A stretch of 64,000 bases of DNA from Saussurea involucrata (taxonomy: Eukaryota; Streptophyta; Magnoliopsida; Asterales; Asteraceae), in NCBI GenBank assembly GCA_033807775.1, contig CM066315.1, forward strand, positions 62,318,320 to 62,382,319, given 5' to 3'. The notes under the pieces are model-generated. The model saw only the letters and a list, made by a program, of their open reading frames with translations. It did not search any database and was not told where the DNA came from. Of the stretch, positions 45,701 to 57,196 are shown piece after piece. Each line of letters begins with the position of its first letter. Position 1 is the stretch's first letter. The position numbers were made by a program, and so were the translations under genes.

Positions 45701-45800
45701 GAGATTGTGTTTTTTTGACGCTTTTGGCTTACGTGGTGTGTGTGTGTGTGTGTGTTAATGCAGTAGGTCACCGGCGGCAAGAGAGAGATCTCGTTCTTGA
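42761..45800 (+). CDS. RS41: Plant-specific RS-subfamily SR splicing factor (RS40/RS41-like), 358 aa
   Basis: Coding exons: 42761-42866, 44181-44293, 44374-44609, 45077-45661, 45764-45800. Junctions are GT-AG, phases agree, and 1077 nt ends in TGA. RRM1 (residues about 2-73) has RNP2 IFCGNF and RNP1 GFAFVYME; RRM2 (about 95-165) has TLFVINF and RNFAFIQF and lacks the SWQDLKD motif of SF2-type SR proteins, as expected for the RS subfamily. The C-terminal RS region has repeated RGSPDYGRG, SPSPYRRERG and many RS/SP dipeptides, ending SRSPAARERSRS. RS proteins act in the nucleus in splice-site choice. MRPIFCGNF and EFGRKGRRLRVEWTK point to the RS40/RS41 branch rather than RS31. Which paralogue it is remains uncertain. 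The 1314-nt second intron is long, as in other RS genes. Confidence 0.95.
42867..44180 (+). other. Long intron 2 of the SR gene with an exon-like block
   Basis: In plant RS-subfamily genes the long second intron hosts conserved alternative exons that introduce stop codons. Here 43130-43760 is richer in G/C than the flanking AT-rich intron. It has acceptor-like CACTTGCAG (about 43185), donor-like GAAAAG/GTAGCC (about 43204) and several TGA/TAA in all frames. This is a candidate regulatory region, not proven. Confidence 0.5.
44650..45050. mobile_element. MITE-like insertion in SR gene intron 4
   Basis: Most of intron 4 consists of repeated CCCGTTT / AAACGGG motifs flanking an AT-rich centre. 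It has GGCAAACGTGTTGTGTCGGG on the left and CGTGTCGTGTAGCAC on the right, which look like weak inverted ends. This style occurs in plant non-autonomous DNA transposons. Exact ends and target duplication are not resolved. Confidence 0.45.
45737..45754 (+). repeat. (GT)n tract just upstream of the last SR acceptor
   Basis: A GT repeat of about nine units ends nine bases before the CAG acceptor at 45763, where a pyrimidine tract would normally lie. It could weaken recognition of the 37-nt last coding exon. Confidence 0.7.
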
Positions 45801-46600
45801 AAATGTAAGAGAGAGAATGGATGGATGTTGTTTAAGTTTGAATTTGCAAAACAAAGAAGAATGTAATGGATGTTTTTTTGTATTTGTTTATGTATGTCGT
45901 GTACTGACTAAACCTGAAAACCTGAAGCAAGCTGGTGAGTGAGTAGTAGATTTTTTCTTTTTTTCATTTCATCTCCTGTTGCCAACAATTTTGGTTAGTT
46001 TTAGAATGCATCTTCGAATGCTTGGATTGAAGATAGAGATGGCCAAACTGGGTGGGGTCTCTCTTATAAAAAACCAATTACAACCGGTCCTTGATTATTT
46101 AGTTAATCTTGATTCTTTACTGGGTGGGACTGGTTATAATCAAGAATTTGGGCCCAATAGTTAGTTGATTAAAAATTGGACATTCTGCAATTTAAGACCG
46201 ATATACCATGAATTGGAGTATTTTGAAATATTTTATTAATGTATTTTAATGTTGTAATCTTTAAAAATGAAAAAAAGTGATTACGACTTACTTTAAAATA
46301 TTTCAACTTCAATTATTTTTTTTAAAGAAATTCTTGAAAATGCTCAATTTTTTTGTAGAATATGATATGCCAACCCACTAAACAAGGCATGGTCTGGTTC
46401 TAAGAAGAAAGGTTGTGGATTTAAACATCACATTCGGTTCGTCTTTATTTCTTAATATCAAATACTATTGTTGTGTTATTGGGAAAACCAAATAGAACAA
46501 TAATAAATATAGAGAATGAATCCTTAATTCTTATTAATCATAAACCTATAAAAGGGACGAGTTACAAATAGATAAATATGAGATATTTCAGTTCTAACCT
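45801..46600. other. SR gene 3' untranslated region and flank
   Basis: The first ~150 nt are likely transcript 3' end (T-rich with AATGGATGTTTTTTTG). The remainder is AT-rich and shows no gene. Confidence 0.5.
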
Positions 46601-48600
46601 ATCTTTGATATATTTAACTCTAAATCTATCGTCATATTCTTTAGACGATGACACACTCCCCTTTGTGTCGAGTCAAAGAAGTGATTGTGCACAATTGTTA
46701 CATCGTTTAAACATTATTCCAAAATAAAAGCTCAAGAGAGAAAAAATAAAATAAAAATAGAATGAAGAAAAGAGTACCACACACCAGTTTCTTTGTAATA
46801 TAGATTATTGCTTTAGTCTAAATTTCTCTTGTTTGTACATTAATCACGAGAGTTGGGAAATCAAGATTATATATAAATTGTTGCCTTAGCAAAACCTTAC
46901 ACCATGGGAAAAATAAAACATTGAATGAAGGAACGAGCACAATATACTAATATCACATGTATAGTAGACTCACCTTTTTGTCTACTCCCCTAATTCATAC
47001 TTTAATCATGAAGTTTCAAAAACATTTAATTTTAATACTTCCGACATGTTTCCAAAATATGGTTTTATGTAATGATTTGGTAAAATATGTCACATTCTCC
47101 TGACATCTTACTTGATTCACTTGAATCTAGAGGAGAGTTTGTTATTGCTTATTGTATGGAAACTTAAGTAGAATATGTTTTGTGTTATAACCCTTGATAT
47201 ATCTTTCATTTATTTGATACATTATTTACATATATACGGGTAGGATATTGGTTGAACTTAAAACACTCTCCTATAATATGTGTAATGATAGTCCTTAACC
47301 ATGTATGCTCTTGAACAATCTCATGTAGAGTAATATTGCTGGAATAGTTTGAAGAGGTAGTTACATAAGGTTTGCTTAGTTTACTCCAAGCAATAGACAT
47401 GTTCCCTATGGTAATTCCTTATCTAATTTGGGAATAACCTTTTTATGGGCCAGACATATAACTAATATCCACAAATACATACCAAAACATAGTTTCGTTT
47501 TTTCCATAAGGGCTGGTACGTTGGCAACTCAAATTTTTAGTAAGTATTGAAATTCCATTACCAATCTCATTTTTGTTTCAATAGGAAAAGTAGAAGCCCA
47601 TGTCAATAGTTCCAAAAGGTTAATTTGATATCATTTCAATAACGTTGCGTTGGCGCTTAGCTAAATATAACTAACAGGTTCACTGAAAATTAATACAATA
47701 TACTGTCAAATGTATTGTGCTAAGAAAAATAATGTGCCTATTGTACTTAGGTATGAAATTCCAACTCCTAATATCTCTTCGTCCTCATCCTTTAGACGAA
47801 ATTGATCTTTCCTTATATCCAACACTTTGACCGATCATGGAAGTGCTAGCCAGATGCGCTTAGTTCATATTATATTGCCTGATCATTTTTTAGACATATG
47901 CGAGTCAGTGGATTCATATTCCACAAACTCAGTGTCCTAGCTCAAGTATTTAGACAAAACCAAGTTTTCCCAAGATCTTCCATCTCAAAATCAGTTTTCA
48001 AGTAGCTTGTGGTTTATCTTATTTAATCAAGAGTGCCTATTATGTTCATAACATCGATATAGAGGTACTTTAAAAATCTGGAACTTGTTTTCCTAAATAA
48101 ATACGCAATGACACAATTAATTTTTCCTATATCCTTTCCCAATCAAGTATTCACTTAGTCGAGTATACCACATCCGCCTAGATTGCTTTAATCTATACAG
48201 TGAGCGTTTTAATTATATTGCAGACACACTATGTGGTTTACAGTTACTTGATTCGAGTAATGTAATGTCATTAAGCGCTTTTATATATCTCTGAATCTAG
48301 ATCCCCATAGAGATATATAATAATACATCCATGAACTGCAATTTCTATCAGATTTGTATATAAGACTCATAGTATCCGACCAAACACTTACAACTACTCT
48401 TGTTTGCCTTGCTTCACAAGGTTCATATCCGAGGAACATATTTATTAGATATTAACCCATTTGATATCATCCGATCTTGTTATATTAGGATTAAATATAT
48501 AATCAAATCTCACTTCAGTAATGTTGATTGAATCCGATAGGTTCCTCTATCAATCAAAGAGTTCCATTTTTATCAACTCAATGTATATCCAATATACTCA
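46600..48600 (-). pseudogene. Strongly decayed Copia reverse transcriptase region
   Basis: Around 47900-48240 the minus strand reads, across several stops, HYSVYRLKQSRRMWYTRLSEY then LIGKGYRKN, and further down a degraded acidic 'F.MEDLGK' block. These are the Copia RT patterns LYGLKQS.R.WY.RL..YL and EFEMKDLGK. Below it, 47206-47400 has RNase H-like remains. Stops occur every 20-40 codons, so this is an old copy. Confidence 0.6.
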
Positions 48601-49493
48601 CTTCATAATATTCTATTAGCTGGTAAATTCGATATGTTGCTTATATATCAGGTATAGAAAAAGGTAGGATTTTTATGTTGTAAAACTCCTACAACTACCT
48701 GTATTGATCCACAAGCAAAATGCCTTCAACAAAATTGCAGACTAGTTGAAGTGAGGTTAAGATCATTACCAAACGCGGATTGGTTTGTCATAGACCAGTA
48801 CAAGATAAAGTCAAATAGTAGCCTGACAAATACTACTACTGGCAAGCCGAATCTTGGAAGTATAAACTTTGCCATCAAGTTTTACTCACCAACTATCGTA
48901 CTTAACCTTTGGTATGAGAACATGTATCAACATGTTAGCATAAGCAAAAACAAACACACCATCCTATTGGTATCTTGTTTGCGTTACTATTCCCTCGACA
49001 TACAAAAGATTGAAGACAGTCAAATAGTGTCTACATCAAAGCTTAAAGGTTGAAATGAAGAGTACTAGGATTACCTGGATCAACCGATCAAAGAAGACAC
49101 CCATTAAAGTTGGCCAATATGCATTAAATGCATTGGTGGCTATAAAAGGCCATCCTTGTCTTTCATTTCTACTCACCCAATTTGATAGAACATACTCAAG
49201 AGCGTTTCAAAAGGAAATTCAACGTCATCCTCTGAAGAACTTCTTTAGTTCTTTAGATCTGGAAGAGAAAATTCTCCCCTAACTCTTTAAGTTTAGCAAA
49301 TTTGTCACAGTCAGATCGTTTAGGATCACAAGTCTTACATTCCTAGTTTCCGCAACAATCTGTAATTCTTGTTTTTATACAAATTATAAGAGAAAGAACT
49401 AAAAAGTGAAAACCTAGTGTTGCAGGACCAACAATTTTGATTTTACCTTTTAGTATATTTTTGTTTGTTACTTATTGCAGTTACCAAGTCTCC
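48601..49493 (+). other. Uncertain: LTR-like or promoter-like sequence
   Basis: GGCTATAAAAGGCC near 49138-49151 is a strong TATA-type box, followed by a CT-rich leader with CTTAGATCTGG-like sequence. ORFs 48751-49053 and 49055-49282 lie around it but resemble no family. It may be an LTR of the decayed Copia element. No paired copy is visible. Confidence 0.3.
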
Positions 49494-49775
49494 TTTTTTT
49501 TGAACGGCAAGATAAACCCACACACGCTCCAGCGGTATCTGGCCTCCAAATGGGCAGCCCACTAATCCGCTGCGACCTGGCCCAACCATTTTGACTGAAC
49601 CCGACCGGCAAGGTAGAGGGCCCCATAGACTGGACCCACCCGAACCGGCCCCGACCCCGAAGGACCCGACCCAGAGTCTGGATAACGACTCATGTCGCCG
49701 CTGGGTTTCGAACCCTGGTACTTAGGCCTTCCAGCACTAAGCCCCCAAGGATGTTACCTCTACCACTGGAATAAT
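49494..49775 (-). mobile_element. tRNA-derived SINE
   Basis: On the minus strand it begins near 49775 with CCAGTGGTAGAGGTAACATC (A-box like), then CCAGGGTTCGAAACCC (B-box), and ends in an A-rich tail (the T8 run at 49494-49501 on the plus strand). The interior is G/C-rich. No flanking target duplication was found. Confidence 0.65.
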
Positions 49776-49789
49776 TGTGGAGGATTAGT

Positions 49790-50795
49790 GAGGGGGGGGG
49801 GGATGTTTGGTTGGGGGTATTAGAAGGTAATCAATGGGAAAGATATCCATTGTATTTGTTTGGTTCAAAAAGGGAATGAAGATGGAATAATTGATGGGAA
49901 AGATATCCGTTGTATTTGTTTGGTTCAAAAAGGGATCTGTATTTGGTTGGGGGTATTAGAAGGTAATCAATGGGAAAGATATCCATTGTATTTGTTTGGT
50001 TCAAAAAGGGAATGAAGATGGAATAATTGATGATGTGTGGTTGCAAGTAATGCAAAATCATTATAATACAAAGGCCCCAAAAACCATTCCACTAAAAGTT
50101 GGTTGGAATGAACCAAATTTCTCTCTCACGCTCAATTCAGATTACTCTTCTTGGAGCTTTTTCTATGTCATCAATGGCATTGTACTCTTCAACCACAACA
50201 CATCTTCCTTCTCTCTCTTCTTACTCAAAGACCTTTGAATAGTAATGCAATCAGTTCATCTGCTCATCTTCTACACTGTGGGTTTCTTCGATTTTCTTTG
50301 TGAAACCCTAGATAGAAACCGAAGGAATTGAAATTTGGGTTTTACTCATAGGTATCGCTGTTGTTCCTCATCGTTTGGGTTTGTTCCTCAACTTCGTTTT
50401 TAGGTAGTTAATGGGTGTTGTTCCTCATATTCGAAGGTAGTCAATGGGTGTTGTTCCTCATACTCGATTTTGGGTAGTCGGCCGATTTTTGGATAGTCAA
50501 TCGGTTTAGTCCGATTTTTCTTTCACAATAAACCTAGAAATCCAATTTTGTGGGTTAGAGATGAAATGGGGAAGATGGTGGCGGAGATTAAATTGGGAGA
50601 TGAAATTAAAAAATGTTCTCTGCGATGGATTAGAGGAAGTTTTTTTCTTTTAGCATTAGTAATGGAAGGAAATAACTGATAATATAATGGAATGAAATAA
50701 AAGTAATCATCCTCATTCTACTTTATTTTCATTACCATTACCATTACCATTACCATTACCATTTTCATTTCTTGAAATGAACCAAACACCCCTTT
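49790..50795. mobile_element. MITE (GGGGTGTTTGGTT ends) with internal duplications
   Basis: The left end GGGGGATGTTTGGTTGGGGG and right end, inverse AGGGGTGTTTGGTTCATTTC, are imperfect inverted repeats of the Harbinger style. A ~90-bp segment (GGTAATCAATGGGAAAGATA...GGTTCAAAAAGGG) occurs near 49827, partly at 49892 and again at 49962. The interior carries a gene-leader-like part (AAACCCTAGATAG near 50304). The right side has (CATTAC)n microsatellite near 50735-50765. Confidence 0.65.
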
Positions 50796-51455
50796 ACTTC
50801 ATAAAACCTTGTAAATAACTATTATTGAGTGAATACTTATTACTCTATGTACGTAGATGCTCTTCTTTCCAATAATGCCTACTCTTATAGAATTAAATAA
50901 CATAATCAAAATAGATTTCCTTGATGTGTTTATCAGTTTTGTTATACGTGCATGTCCGTTCTTGACATTTTATAGGTCCTGAGTGAAATTATAAAAATGG
51001 GCCCTCAATAACTACATTATTTTTTCAATATATCATTAAAAATAATATTGAATTCAATAATATTAATTTATATAGAAACGTTTTCCCGGTATTCCTAGCA
51101 TAAGATCAATCGATAATTATTTATAAATTAATATTATCTATCACATTATTTTTTTACATAACATCGTCAATTTATCCATCATCATAGACATCTTATGAGA
51201 TATCTTTAATATATAGTTTGAAGTCATTTGAGGTCAATATGTTGACCATTCAGAGTAACACTTTAAGTAAATCAACATAAATCAGTTGAGTTTCCACATG
51301 TTACCTGATGTTAATGGTTTTTATCACCATTTTAGCTTTTAGAGCTGAAACAAACTTTTTAAGAACAATCAATCTTAGAACCAAAAGTCTATGTTGGTTA
51401 CAGTTTGAGATCTTATTCTTGTTTTAGAGATGATAAAGAAGTACTTAAGACTGTT
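50796..51455. other. Intergenic, nothing recognised
   Basis: AT-rich sequence between a MITE and a SINE, with no coding or RNA signal. Confidence 0.55.
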
Positions 51456-51634
51456 TTTAGGGTGTCCTAGGCTTTGCCTAGACTAATCCCTTAGCAAATT
51501 ATGACTGTAATATATCAACCCTATTAAACCTCAGTGGTCACAAGTTGTGTACGTCTGGATTCGAACCCTGGGCAGATGGGATATTCCGCCACATCCCCCA
51601 AGGCCTTAACTAGTACGACACAACGCTTGTGGTT
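51456..51634 (-). mobile_element. Full-length tRNA-derived SINE (179 bp) with perfect target duplication
   Basis: TACTTAAGACTGTT occurs exactly at 51442-51455 and 51635-51648, directly outside the element. On the minus strand the A-box (TAGTTAAGGCCTTGG) is followed by the B-box (CAGGGTTCGAATCCAGA), the pol III promoter of tRNA-derived SINEs. The 3' end is a short A run (CTAAAAA). Confidence 0.88.
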
Positions 51635-51648
51635 TACTTAAGACTGTT

Positions 51649-52977
51649 AGGTAATAAGAAATCAATAATGTATGAAAAAAGGAGAAGATAGTTTTGAAAT
51701 ACTAAATATAGATATAAGTTGGGTCGAGTCGTATAGTTGATAATTGTTTTCAAAAGATAGGAGTTGTTTTTAATAACAAGAAATCTACTATATTCTAACT
51801 ATTAAAATAAAATTCACGTGGATGGAATAATAAAAAAATACGTGGAAGATGAGTCATAGTGTATATATCAAAGTTTCTAGACAAAAGTAGTTTTTTGATA
51901 TCAGTATTAGATAAAAATAACTTAGAGAAATAATAAGCAATACTATAAAATGAAAGACCAATTAACTTCAACAAATTAGATATTAGCATCTATACATTTG
52001 TATTCAATATGATATTGGTCATACATTTGTAAAACACAATATATTTTTTTTGGAAAGGAAAAAAAAAATTAGATATTAGCATCTATACATTATACGACAT
52101 GACGTTCTGTAAAATTATTCAAAGTTATTACAAAAATAAATACGTTTACATGAAATCCAAAATCCAAAATCCAAAATGGGATTTGTAGTGTTTGTTGAAG
52201 ACAAATCAAAACACTAAACCAAGAAAATTGGCTTTGTTGAAATGGCCAATTTCATGATCCAATGATCATCAATGGACTTAAAATAAAACATTAATCGAGG
52301 ACAACTAGTGGATTTGTCCATGAAAATAATCTCTTTTTGATTTGAATTCGTCGTACGAGACATATTTTATAGACCGTTTTTATCGATAAATTACATCAAT
52401 GTTTGGCCTGGTATTACTAATCTCTATTGCATAAGACACCCTCTTTTAGACCATTTGCATCTATAGACACCATCGAACTTGAGTTAGGTTCTTGGATTTG
52501 AGGTTAATGTTGTATTAGACATATTTCTTGAACCGTTTTCATCGACAAATCAAAGAAAATCGATTTGGGTTCTTAGTTTTGAGGTTATCGTTTTAATTAG
52601 ACACGGCCTAGATTGAGAAAAGGGATATCCCGTGAATAACTTTCAACATGTTATACTTTTGGGACAATCTAGACATCTTAATGTATTTTAGAACCGATCT
52701 AAACTAGGATTAACATATCACAAAACATAAAAATGAATATAGCTTTGATGATGGTTACATTCAGATCAACTAAATTCAAGATTAACAATTACTTATGAAT
52801 GACCCATAGTTTTTTATGCTTTATTTTGGGAGATGGATTAACGTATTAATTCTTTAAATATGTTATTTGGTAACCATATATAAGCGACTCCATATTTTAG
52901 GAATAATTCAAATTTCTCTTAAAACTTATTAATTCTTTAATAAATGAATCATTCATAACCATACATACCATTCATAA
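51649..52977. other. Intergenic, nothing recognised
   Basis: AT-rich. A short AATCCAA repeat lies near 52140-52170, and 'GGTTATCGTTTTA..AGAC' style lines recur near 52370-52620 without forming a clear repeat. No gene is supported. Confidence 0.5.
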
Positions 52978-54287
52978 CTAGGTAACAGCACCGCGCCTTC
53001 CGCGGTAAATACACATATTATTATAAAAATTAATATACTTTACTAAAAAAATTGATTTATAAAGAGTTGTTATCTTACTAAAAAAACCATAATTTATTAA
53101 ACTACGTATTGTTAGCTTACTAAAAGAAAAAAAAATACAAAATTGGTATAGATCTTACTAAAAAAATAAAATAATTTAAATTTTTTGATTTATAATCATT
53201 GTTAACTTATTAATAAAAACAAAAATTAAATATATACAAAATATATTTTATTAAATAAGTTTTGATTTATAAGTATTGTTAGGTTATCCATAAAAACGTA
53301 AATAAATAAAAACATACAATATTAAAAAGATTTTTGATTTATAAGCATTGTTAGCTTACTAAAAGATAAAAAAAATATAACATATTAAAATAAGTATTTA
53401 ATTTATAAGCATTGTTATCTATCTTATAAAATTAAAAACAATGAAAAGTTTTATTAGCTTATTAAGAAAATAAAACAATTTAAAAGTTTTGGTTTATAAT
53501 CATTGTTAACTTATTAAGAAAAACAAAAAATTAAATAAATAAAAAATATATATTATTAAAAAAGTTTTGATTTATAAGTATTGTTAGCTTATCCATAAAA
53601 ATGTAAATAAACAAAAACATACAATATTAAAAATATTTTTATTTTATAAACATTGTTAGCCTATTAAAGGATAAAAAAAATATAACATATTAAAATAAGT
53701 ATTTGATTTATATTGATTGTTATCCATGTTATAAAATTATAAAATAAAAAATGAAAAGTTTTGTAATTAATGAGAACATTTAATGTATGACTTATATTTA
53801 AAATAAATTAAAATTGTAGAAAAATAGATAAATGGCCATGGATGCCTCTCCTTAACTCACTCTCATACATTCTCCTTTATATTGATATATTGATTATTGT
53901 TAACTTATTAAGAAAAACAAAAAATTAAATAAATAAAAAATATATATTATTAAAAAAGTTTTGATTTATAAGTATTGTTAGCTTATCCAAAAAAAATGTA
54001 AATAAACAAAAACATACAATATTAACAATATTTTTATTTTATAAGCATTGTTAGCCTACTAAAGGATAAAAAAATATAACATATTAAAATAAGTATTTGA
54101 TTTATATTGATTATTATCCATGTTATAAAATTATAAAATAAAAAATGAAAAGTTTTGTAATTAATGAGAACATTTAATGTATGGTTTATATTTAAAATAA
54201 ATCAAAATTGTAGAAAAATAGATAAATGACCATGGAGGCCTCTCCTTAACTCACTCTCATACATTATCTTTTATATTGATATATTGA
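52978..54287 (-). mobile_element. Second Helitron, with duplicated 5' end
   Basis: On the minus strand it begins TCAATATATCAATATAAAAG at 54287 after an A, and ends CTAG at 52978 before a T. Its terminal hairpin CCGCG-GAAGG-CGCGG lies at 52991-53005. The first 394 bp are repeated in tandem, with a second 5' end at 53893. No protein is encoded and the interior is very AT-rich. The hairpin and end sequences differ from those of the first Helitron, so this is a separate family. Confidence 0.8.
53498..54287 (-). repeat. Two tandem ~394-bp copies of the Helitron 5' region
   Basis: The block from CTCTCCTTAACTCACTCTCA and TATATTGATATATTGA back through GTTTTGTAATTAATGAGAAC and CATTGTTAGCCTA is present twice, ending at 53893 and at 54287. 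The copies differ by small changes. Confidence 0.85.
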
Positions 54288-54689
54288 TTAGGTTACCAAG
54301 CACCAACCAACTGTACTTGATATATATTTTTTTGTTAGTACTGGTTTTCTACCACCTTCAAGTTACATAAATGAAAATTTTGTCATTTTTTAAAATTTGA
54401 ATGAAATTTTTAGTTTAAGTTAACACATATCATGTTTAAGAGTTTTCAATTGATCCTATGGAATATTATATGAATGCTCAAGGAGAAGATGATATATTTG
54501 TTGGTTGATAAGAAAAATAAATACACAGAGTCCATCATGCCACGACACGAACACATTACAATCTTTACAAAAAGGCTAGAGAATAAAATTAATGTGCAAA
54601 AGATAATTACCAAAACTTAAGCAGAATATGTACATTTGGTGTCTTTAACTGTGGATATGATTTTGTTGTGAGGATTGCTATCCTTTACA
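54288..54689. other. Intergenic, nothing recognised
   Basis: Short AT-rich stretch between the Helitron and a Copia relic. No gene is seen. Confidence 0.5.
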
Positions 54690-55513
54690 CGCCCCCGCAA
54701 GATGGACGATGGAGGCACAAGTCCGATCTTGGAGAGTAGAAAATGAAAATGGGATGCAAGCAACGATTTGGTAAGAACATCCGCTAGGTGATATTTTTTC
54801 GAAGATATGAGAGACGCAGATTGTTCTTAAATTAACTTTCTCTCGTACAAAGTGAAATGCCAATTCTAGGTGAGTCAAACATAGGATTGGCCGAGTAGTT
54901 CATGTCACCTAAATTATCACAATAAATTGGTGGGATTTGTGCTGAAGTATAACCAACTTAGACAACAAGGACTTTAGCCATAGGACCTCGGTCGTAGTGT
55001 ACACATTAGTTCGAACTCAGCTTTGGTAGACAATCTAGCAAAGGCTCTTTGTTTCTTAGATCTCCATGACATAGGGTTACGACCAAGGTAAATAATGTAA
55101 CCCGTCGTACAGATATATTGATCTTTGTCAACTGCGAGATCAACATCAGTGAAAGCATGAAGTTGCATAGAATAATCATAATGAAACATAAGACCCTGAT
55201 GAGAGGTGCCATTTAAGTAGCGTAGTAGATATTTAAGAGCATGCCAATGATCAGTTGTAGGAAAATGCATAAACTGAGACAACTTGTTAACGGAGAAAGT
55301 CACATAAGGTCTGGTAAAAGATAGATAATGAAGGGCACCGACTAATGCCTGGTATTTAGTTAAGGAAGAAAGGGGTGTGCCACCGGTGAGAGTAAGAAAT
55401 GGGCTAAGAGTCACAGGAGTACTAATAATATTTGCCCTTGTCATGTTTGACCTAGTGAGTCAAAGATATACTTGGTTTGATTTAGAAATAATAAATAGGT
55501 GTGGGTAAAATTT
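54690..55513 (-). pseudogene. Copia reverse transcriptase end and RNase H, interrupted by LARD2
   Basis: The minus strand at 54974-55444 encodes ISTPVTLSPF, YQALVGALHYLSFTRPYVTF, HWHALKYLLRYLNGTSHQGL, LHAFTDVDLAVDK and RNPMSWRSKKQ, the classic RT-tail and RNase H block of Copia. Farther left a shifted frame gives HLADVLTKSLLASHFHFLLS, the usual C-terminus. To the right the frame continues toward 55513 (TRSNMTRAN preceded by KYI-like remains), where the LARD2 LTR begins. LARD2 therefore seems to have inserted into this pol gene. Confidence 0.85.
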
Positions 55514-55784
55514 TGTAACGTCCCAGATTTCTTGACAGGCAAACAACCATAAATAAACATTCAAATTACATAAAACCTTGTCTTTACGTCATCGATAATT
55601 CATACTAAACAAAATTGACAGCGGAAGTCTCTAAATCCACAGCCGAGAACTATTCTATACATAACGTAGACAAAATCTTGGAGACGCCCTAAGCTCCAAG
55701 TCCTTTCTTATCGCCACCTAGTTCTTACTTGAAGAACCCATAGCACGCTTACCTGAAAATGGTTTAGTTTTGAAAAGCGAGGGT

Positions 55785-55800
55785 TAGACCAAAAGGTCTA
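55785..55800 (-). promoter_or_regulatory. LARD2 LTR hairpin
   Basis: Minus strand TAGACC-TTTT-GGTCTA forms a perfect 6-bp stem, about 20-30 nt after the TATA-like CTTTATATGC at 55821-55830. The right LTR has the same hairpin at 61533-61548. Confidence 0.6.
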
Positions 55801-56394
55801 GTGAATTCCCTCCGAAGATAGCATATAAAGACGTTTGGAAAACATTTATCAATGACCATAAATATCATCAAACATGGTACTGCACTGTGTAGTGGATCAC
55901 ATAATCATATTGCGATCAGGGCCCCAGCAGACTCCCTTCTCGCCGCTTTGGAATCCCCACGGACTCCCCTCTACCGGATAGGAGGGAAACGGATTCCAAC
56001 CCACCGGTCTATCATACATAACCAAGAGTCCTAAGACCCCGAGAACCTCTCTTTGATCCCACAGTGCATACCGACTCCACATAGTGTACACATACGTTCA
56101 TGCAAACATGTAAACATGCCGACTATGCTCTTTATAAACCATGTCTTTCATATAGTCATGCTTAAACATTTCTTTGAATAAAGTAAGTGCAATCGTGGAA
56201 AACATGCAAGTCAGTTCGTAAACGTTTCATGCTCATTAAGAACCATAATCAGATAAACATGTATCACTTTGCGTTATAAAAAGGATTTAGGGAACTCACC
56301 TTGCTTGACGTACAACGCACTTCTTAAATACTTCCAAGCTAACCCAAACGAACACCTAAGGCAATAGATTCACATCAGAATAAACATTTCGCCC

Positions 56395-56660
56395 TTCTGT
56401 CCGGAGAACTCAATCCGAACACAGCTATTGTCCGGATACCTCTACTGTCCGGATACACCTTTCCGGATACAACTATTGTCCGGATACAACACTTTTCCGG
56501 ACGCAACACTTATCCGGGCAAAACTACCCTGACACTAAGCTTATCCGGAGACTTCAGCTACCCGGATACTAAGAAACACCCGGACACTCTCACAGGGTAC
56601 TCACCCGGACACCTGCAAAATCGTCCGGACACTACCGAATAAGAACGTCCGGACTCTCCG
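56395..56660. repeat. TCCGGATAC array in the LARD2 LTR
   Basis: About fifteen CCGG cores are spaced roughly 12-25 bases apart, with ATTGTCCGGATACAACT and CACCCGGACACT as typical units. It begins about 540 bp into the LTR when read on the minus (sense) strand. Confidence 0.88.
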
Positions 56661-57196
56661 GCTGTTCGAACTTAGGATTCTTAAAAGTGATTTACACTCG
56701 ATTTTAGTCACTAGCTTGATTAGATAACCACAAGGGTTCATCCACCAACTCCAAACACTCACTTAATCCATTTAAAATCCTCTAAATCGGTTCATTAAGA
56801 CAAATACCCACAAAACCCATTTCAAGGGAAAAATGGTGAAAACTCAAAGAATCATCCAAATAAATCTTCTGGATCCAAACCAATTAACAAGAGGAGTACA
56901 ACAACAATCAGAAGAATTCGAAATGAAAGATTTACCTTACTTAATCTTCTTTGAGTCACTTCCTCCTTGAATTCATCTCAAACTCTTCTTTCTTCTTCCT
57001 TCTCTTTGTCTTAGCCGCCAGACACAACCCACAAATGCCAAATACTGATTTCTAAAACAAAAGAGGGAATGCCCTAGGGATTTGAGGCCATACATACTAT
57101 TCACTAATTGCCCTAAGGCCCCTCAAGTCCAACTTTCATTCTTTAATCTTCGGCCCCCAAACTTTCGATACCTACTTAGAATTTCGGGTTGTTACA

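Larger units (their letters stand above)
55514..57196 (-). repeat. LARD2 LTR, left copy (1683 bp)
   Basis: TGTAACGTCCCAG at 55514 and GGGTTGTTACA at 57196 on the plus strand. It contains a hairpin at 55785-55800 and a CCGG array at about 56395-56660. ORFs at 55852-56034 and 55897-56091 are LTR sequence repeated in the other copy, not genes. Confidence 0.9.

Noticed and set aside
49740..49775. tRNA gene
   Set aside because: A- and B-boxes are present but the sequence does not fold into a cloverleaf with acceptor stem; an A-rich tail and body indicate a SINE.
55852..56091. 60-aa and 64-aa ORFs (also 61600-61839)
   Set aside because: Repeated in both LARD2 LTRs, in opposite strands, with no domain.
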